Source: an uncultured Lacinutrix sp. (GTDB taxonomy: Bacteria > Bacteroidota > Bacteroidia > Flavobacteriales > Flavobacteriaceae). From it: a stretch of DNA of 6,751 bases. Of the stretch, positions 4,058 to 6,751 are shown in pieces. Position numbers and translations under genes: made by a program. Location: assembly GCA_937916035.1 (NCBI GenBank), contig CALGIH010000292.1:1-6751 (forward strand), read 5' to 3'. Position 1 is the first letter of the stretch, and each line of letters begins with the position of its first letter. The notes beneath the pieces were generated by a model, which was not told where the DNA came from, searched no databases, and was given only the letters and a program-made list of their open reading frames with translations.

Positions 4058-6703
4058 ATGAAGAAGGTATTTAAGATTATAGGAATTACTATATTAATTT
4101 TTGTGGTCATTTTATCGGCAATTCCATTTGTATTAGAATCTAAAATAGATGCGATTGCACAAGCTTATGCAGATAAAAATATGAATGCGACAGTAGAATT
4201 TGACGATGTTAGTCTTAGTCTAATTAGATGCTTCCCAAATGCCAGCGTAACTATAAAAAATCTCAAGATCACAAACAACGATCCTTTTAAAAAGGAAATA
4301 TTTGCAACAGCCAAATCAGTTGATTTGAGAATGCCAATTATGGAGCTTTTTAAAAATCAAAACGATGAAGCAATTGTCATTACTAATATCGCTATAGATG
4401 AAGCATTAATGACTTTAAAAGAAAATAAAACAGGCGCTTCTAATTGGGGTATTTTCAATACACCTGTAGCTTCCATTCCCTCTGATAGCAGTGGTTTTAA
4501 ATTTAATATTGACGATTATAAAATAACAAATAGCGCACTTACGTATATTGACGAAAGCTCAAATACAACTGTTTATGTCTCCCAATTAAACCATTCAGGA
4601 AATGGAAGATTTACAGATGTAATTTCTGAATTAGAAACCGATTCTGAAGCTTATGTAAGTATTCGTATTGATAGCACATCATATCTTGAAAATAATCACA
4701 TAACGCTAGATGCCTTAATTGATTTAGATCTAAAAAACGATATCTATACCTTTAAAGAAAACAAAGGTTTTATCAATCAGTTGCCATTAGAGTTTAACGG
4801 ATTTGTACAATTAAAAGAAGAAGGACAATTAATAGACATAACTTTCAAAAACCCAGAATCATCTTTTAAAGATTTTCTAGCTGTCATGCCTGAGCGTTAT
4901 TCTAAAAATTTAGAAGGTGTAGAAACTTCAGGTGACTTTAGTATTGATGGTATTATTAAAGGTTTGATGTCTGATAAAACCATTCCAACAGTAGATATAA
5001 AAATGGTGTCCAATAACGCATGGTTTAAATTTCCAGATCTTCCAAAACGCGTTGAAAATATAAACATCAATGCATCAGTTAAAAATGATAATGGGAATCC
5101 AGATGACACCTATATTGATTTAAGCACTTTAAATTTCAAAATAGATCAAGATGTATTTAAATCGTCCGCCATTTTAAAAAACGTAGGACGCAACACAAAA
5201 GTTGATGCAAATCTTGATGGAACTTTGAACCTTGCAAATATTAGCAAAGCATATCCTATAGAACTTGATAAAGAAATAAGTGGCATTCTAAACGGGAAGT
5301 TGAATACGTCTTTTGACATGAATGCTATCGAAACTAATGCGTACAATCGTATTAAAAATGATGGCTCTGTTAGTCTTACCGATTTTATTTTTTCATCTGA
5401 AAATATTGTAAACCCTATTCATATTTCAAAGGCAAATTTAACCTTTAACCCTGGCACTATTACCTTAAATAGTTTTAATGCAAAAACTGGAAAAAGCGAT
5501 ATAAATGCCACTGGAATTATAAAAAATCTCATTGGTTTTTTAATGAATAAGAACAAGCTTCAGGGCGATTTTAATGTAAAGTCTGATGTGTTTGCTGTAA
5601 GTGATTTTATGGTTGCAGAAAATGAAACTGCTCAAGAAAACAAAACAACTTCTAACAAAGAATCTCTTAAAATTCCAGATTTTTTAGATTGCAGCATTAC
5701 TGCTGATGTAAATACAGTGATTTATGACAACCTAAATTTAAAAAACGTAAATGGATCCTTATTAATAAAAGATCAGCAAGTGATTCTTCAAGGAATAACT
5801 TCAAGTTTATTTGAAGGTATTCTGGCACTTACAGGGAATATTTCAACAAAAGAAACAACGCCAACATTTAATATTAATTTAGGCGTTGATGGTTTTGATA
5901 TTGCAAAATCCTTTAACGATCTGCAACTCTTTCAAACCATTGCTCCTATAGCTTCTGCTTTGCAAGGAAAACTAAATTCAACCATTAATTTAAAAGGACG
6001 TTTAACAGAATCATTTACACCAAATATAGCCACTATTTCTGGTGACACATTTGCTCAAATTTTAGTAAATTCAATTAGCACAGACAAGTTAAAGATACTT
6101 GGAGAATTAAAAAATGCTATGAATTTTATCGATTTTGATAAACTAAACCTAAATGATTTAAAAACTAAATTAGTTATAGAAAACGGATTGGTAAACGTTA
6201 AACCATTTTCAATTACTTATAAAGACATTGCTATTGAGATTGTAGGTTCTCATGGTTTTGATAAATCATTAAACTATACAGCCGTTTTTAACGTACCAGC
6301 AAAATACTTAGGCAGTGAAGTGAACCGTTTGATTGGTGAAATTAATGATAATGACGTTAATAAAATTACCATTCCAGTAACTGCAAACATTTCTGGATCA
6401 TATGCTAGTCCTAAAGTTTCAACAGATTTAACTAATGGCATTACGAACTTAACAAAGCAATTGATTGAAATTGAAAAACAAAAGCTTTTAAATACAGGGA
6501 AAGACAGAATAACAGGTTTGCTCAACCATGTTTTAAATAAAAACAAAAAGCCTACAGACAGTACTAAAGTAGAAACTCAAACAAAAAAAGACAGCACAAG
6601 CGTTAAAACAGACAGCCTAAAAACGATTGGCACAGAAAAGGTAAAAGGCTTATTGAATGATTTGCTTAAAAACAGAAAGAAGAAAAAAGACACCGTAAAT
6701 TAG
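4058..6703 (+). CDS. AsmA-like family protein, membrane-anchored envelope protein
   Basis: A complete 881-residue protein. Residues 1-27 are a short basic start (MKK) followed by one hydrophobic segment (about 6-26), giving an inner-membrane anchor with the rest in the periplasm. The following region, with FDDVSLSLIRCFPNASVTIK (48-67) and repeated beta-strand-like stretches up to about 790, resembles the AsmA family, as does a C-terminal core (about 700-790) with LVIENGLVNVKPFSITYKD and YTAVFNVPAKYLG. AsmA/TamB-type proteins are thought to form long beta grooves that carry phospholipids or assist outer-membrane assembly. A Lys/Ser/Thr/Asp-rich tail (about 812-881) contains a twice-repeated unit, RITGLLNHVLNKNKKPTDST (817-836) and KVKGLLNDLLKNRKKKKDTV (861-880). 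The ATG directly precedes the MKK-hydrophobic start, 13 bases after a small palindrome. The exact subfamily and cargo are not determinable here. Confidence 0.85.
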   Translation: MKKVFKIIGITILIFVVILSAIPFVLESKIDAIAQAYADKNMNATVEFDDVSLSLIRCFPNASVTIKNLKITNNDPFKKEIFATAKSVDLRMPIMELFKNQNDEAIVITNIAIDEALMTLKENKTGASNWGIFNTPVASIPSDSSGFKFNIDDYKITNSALTYIDESSNTTVYVSQLNHSGNGRFTDVISELETDSEAYVSIRIDSTSYLENNHITLDALIDLDLKNDIYTFKENKGFINQLPLEFNGFVQLKEEGQLIDITFKNPESSFKDFLAVMPERYSKNLEGVETSGDFSIDGIIKGLMSDKTIPTVDIKMVSNNAWFKFPDLPKRVENININASVKNDNGNPDDTYIDLSTLNFKIDQDVFKSSAILKNVGRNTKVDANLDGTLNLANISKAYPIELDKEISGILNGKLNTSFDMNAIETNAYNRIKNDGSVSLTDFIFSSENIVNPIHISKANLTFNPGTITLNSFNAKTGKSDINATGIIKNLIGFLMNKNKLQGDFNVKSDVFAVSDFMVAENETAQENKTTSNKESLKIPDFLDCSITADVNTVIYDNLNLKNVNGSLLIKDQQVILQGITSSLFEGILALTGNISTKETTPTFNINLGVDGFDIAKSFNDLQLFQTIAPIASALQGKLNSTINLKGRLTESFTPNIATISGDTFAQILVNSISTDKLKILGELKNAMNFIDFDKLNLNDLKTKLVIENGLVNVKPFSITYKDIAIEIVGSHGFDKSLNYTAVFNVPAKYLGSEVNRLIGEINDNDVNKITIPVTANISGSYASPKVSTDLTNGITNLTKQLIEIEKQKLLNTGKDRITGLLNHVLNKNKKPTDSTKVETQTKKDSTSVKTDSLKTIGTEKVKGLLNDLLKNRKKKKDTVN

Positions 6704-6721
6704 ACTTTTTTGTTTTTTTTT
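6683..6721 (+). terminator. Possible weak terminator after the AsmA-like gene
   Basis: AAAAAAG (6683-6689) can pair with CTTTTTT (6705-6711) around the TAG stop codon, followed by G and nine T (6713-6721). The stem is almost all A-U with a 15-base loop, so only the long T-run argues for termination. The last 30 bases (6722-6751) show nothing recognisable. Confidence 0.3.
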
Positions 6722-6751
6722 AATAATAAACACTAATTTATATTAGGATTT

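Noticed and set aside
4897..6546. Several minus-strand frames of 66-90 codons inside the AsmA-like gene (4897-5109, 5146-5346, 6274-6546)
   Set aside because: They are antisense to a continuous, well-supported coding region and show no recognisable domain.

Overview
The window looks like chromosomal DNA of a member of the Flavobacteriia (Bacteroidetes). It is AT-rich and its genes lack Shine-Dalgarno sequences, having short A-rich stretches before the start codons. Matches to the Bacteroidetes -7 promoter element TAnnTTTG occur at sensible places, and the gene products have Bacteroidetes-like features (a FolK-deoxynucleoside kinase fusion, a large AsmA-like protein). This is housekeeping DNA. 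I see no mobile element, CRISPR array, tRNA or rRNA.

Layout. (1) 1-208, minus strand: the first 69 codons of ilvD (dihydroxy-acid dehydratase, Ile/Val synthesis), running off the left edge. (2) 209-810: about 600 bases with no large gene, filled with regulatory structure. Toward ilvD there is a 20-codon leader peptide with 8 Ile and 2 Val (516-454), an antiterminator strand overlapping its stop codon, and a strong intrinsic terminator (391-422). Together these have the form of a classical ribosome-mediated attenuator. In the other direction lie a Bacteroidetes-type -7 element (656-663), a SAM-II-like aptamer (about 676-748) and, downstream, complements to both conserved aptamer strands, all ahead of metK. 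(3) 811-2064, plus: metK, S-adenosylmethionine synthetase. (4) 2080-3210, minus: a fusion of FolK (folate synthesis) with a deoxynucleoside kinase, convergent with metK. (5) 3282-3998, plus: a YhhQ-family queuosine-precursor transporter, divergent from folK across 71 bases that contain an inverted repeat and a promoter element. (6) 4058-6703, plus: an 881-residue AsmA-like envelope protein with a lysine-rich repeated C-terminal tail.

The most interesting part is 209-810. Two divergent biosynthetic units appear to be controlled by different RNA mechanisms that each sense an end product: ilvD by Ile/Val supply through leader-peptide translation, and metK by SAM through a riboswitch. Both assignments rest on sequence and hand-drawn base pairing, not on covariance searches or experiments.
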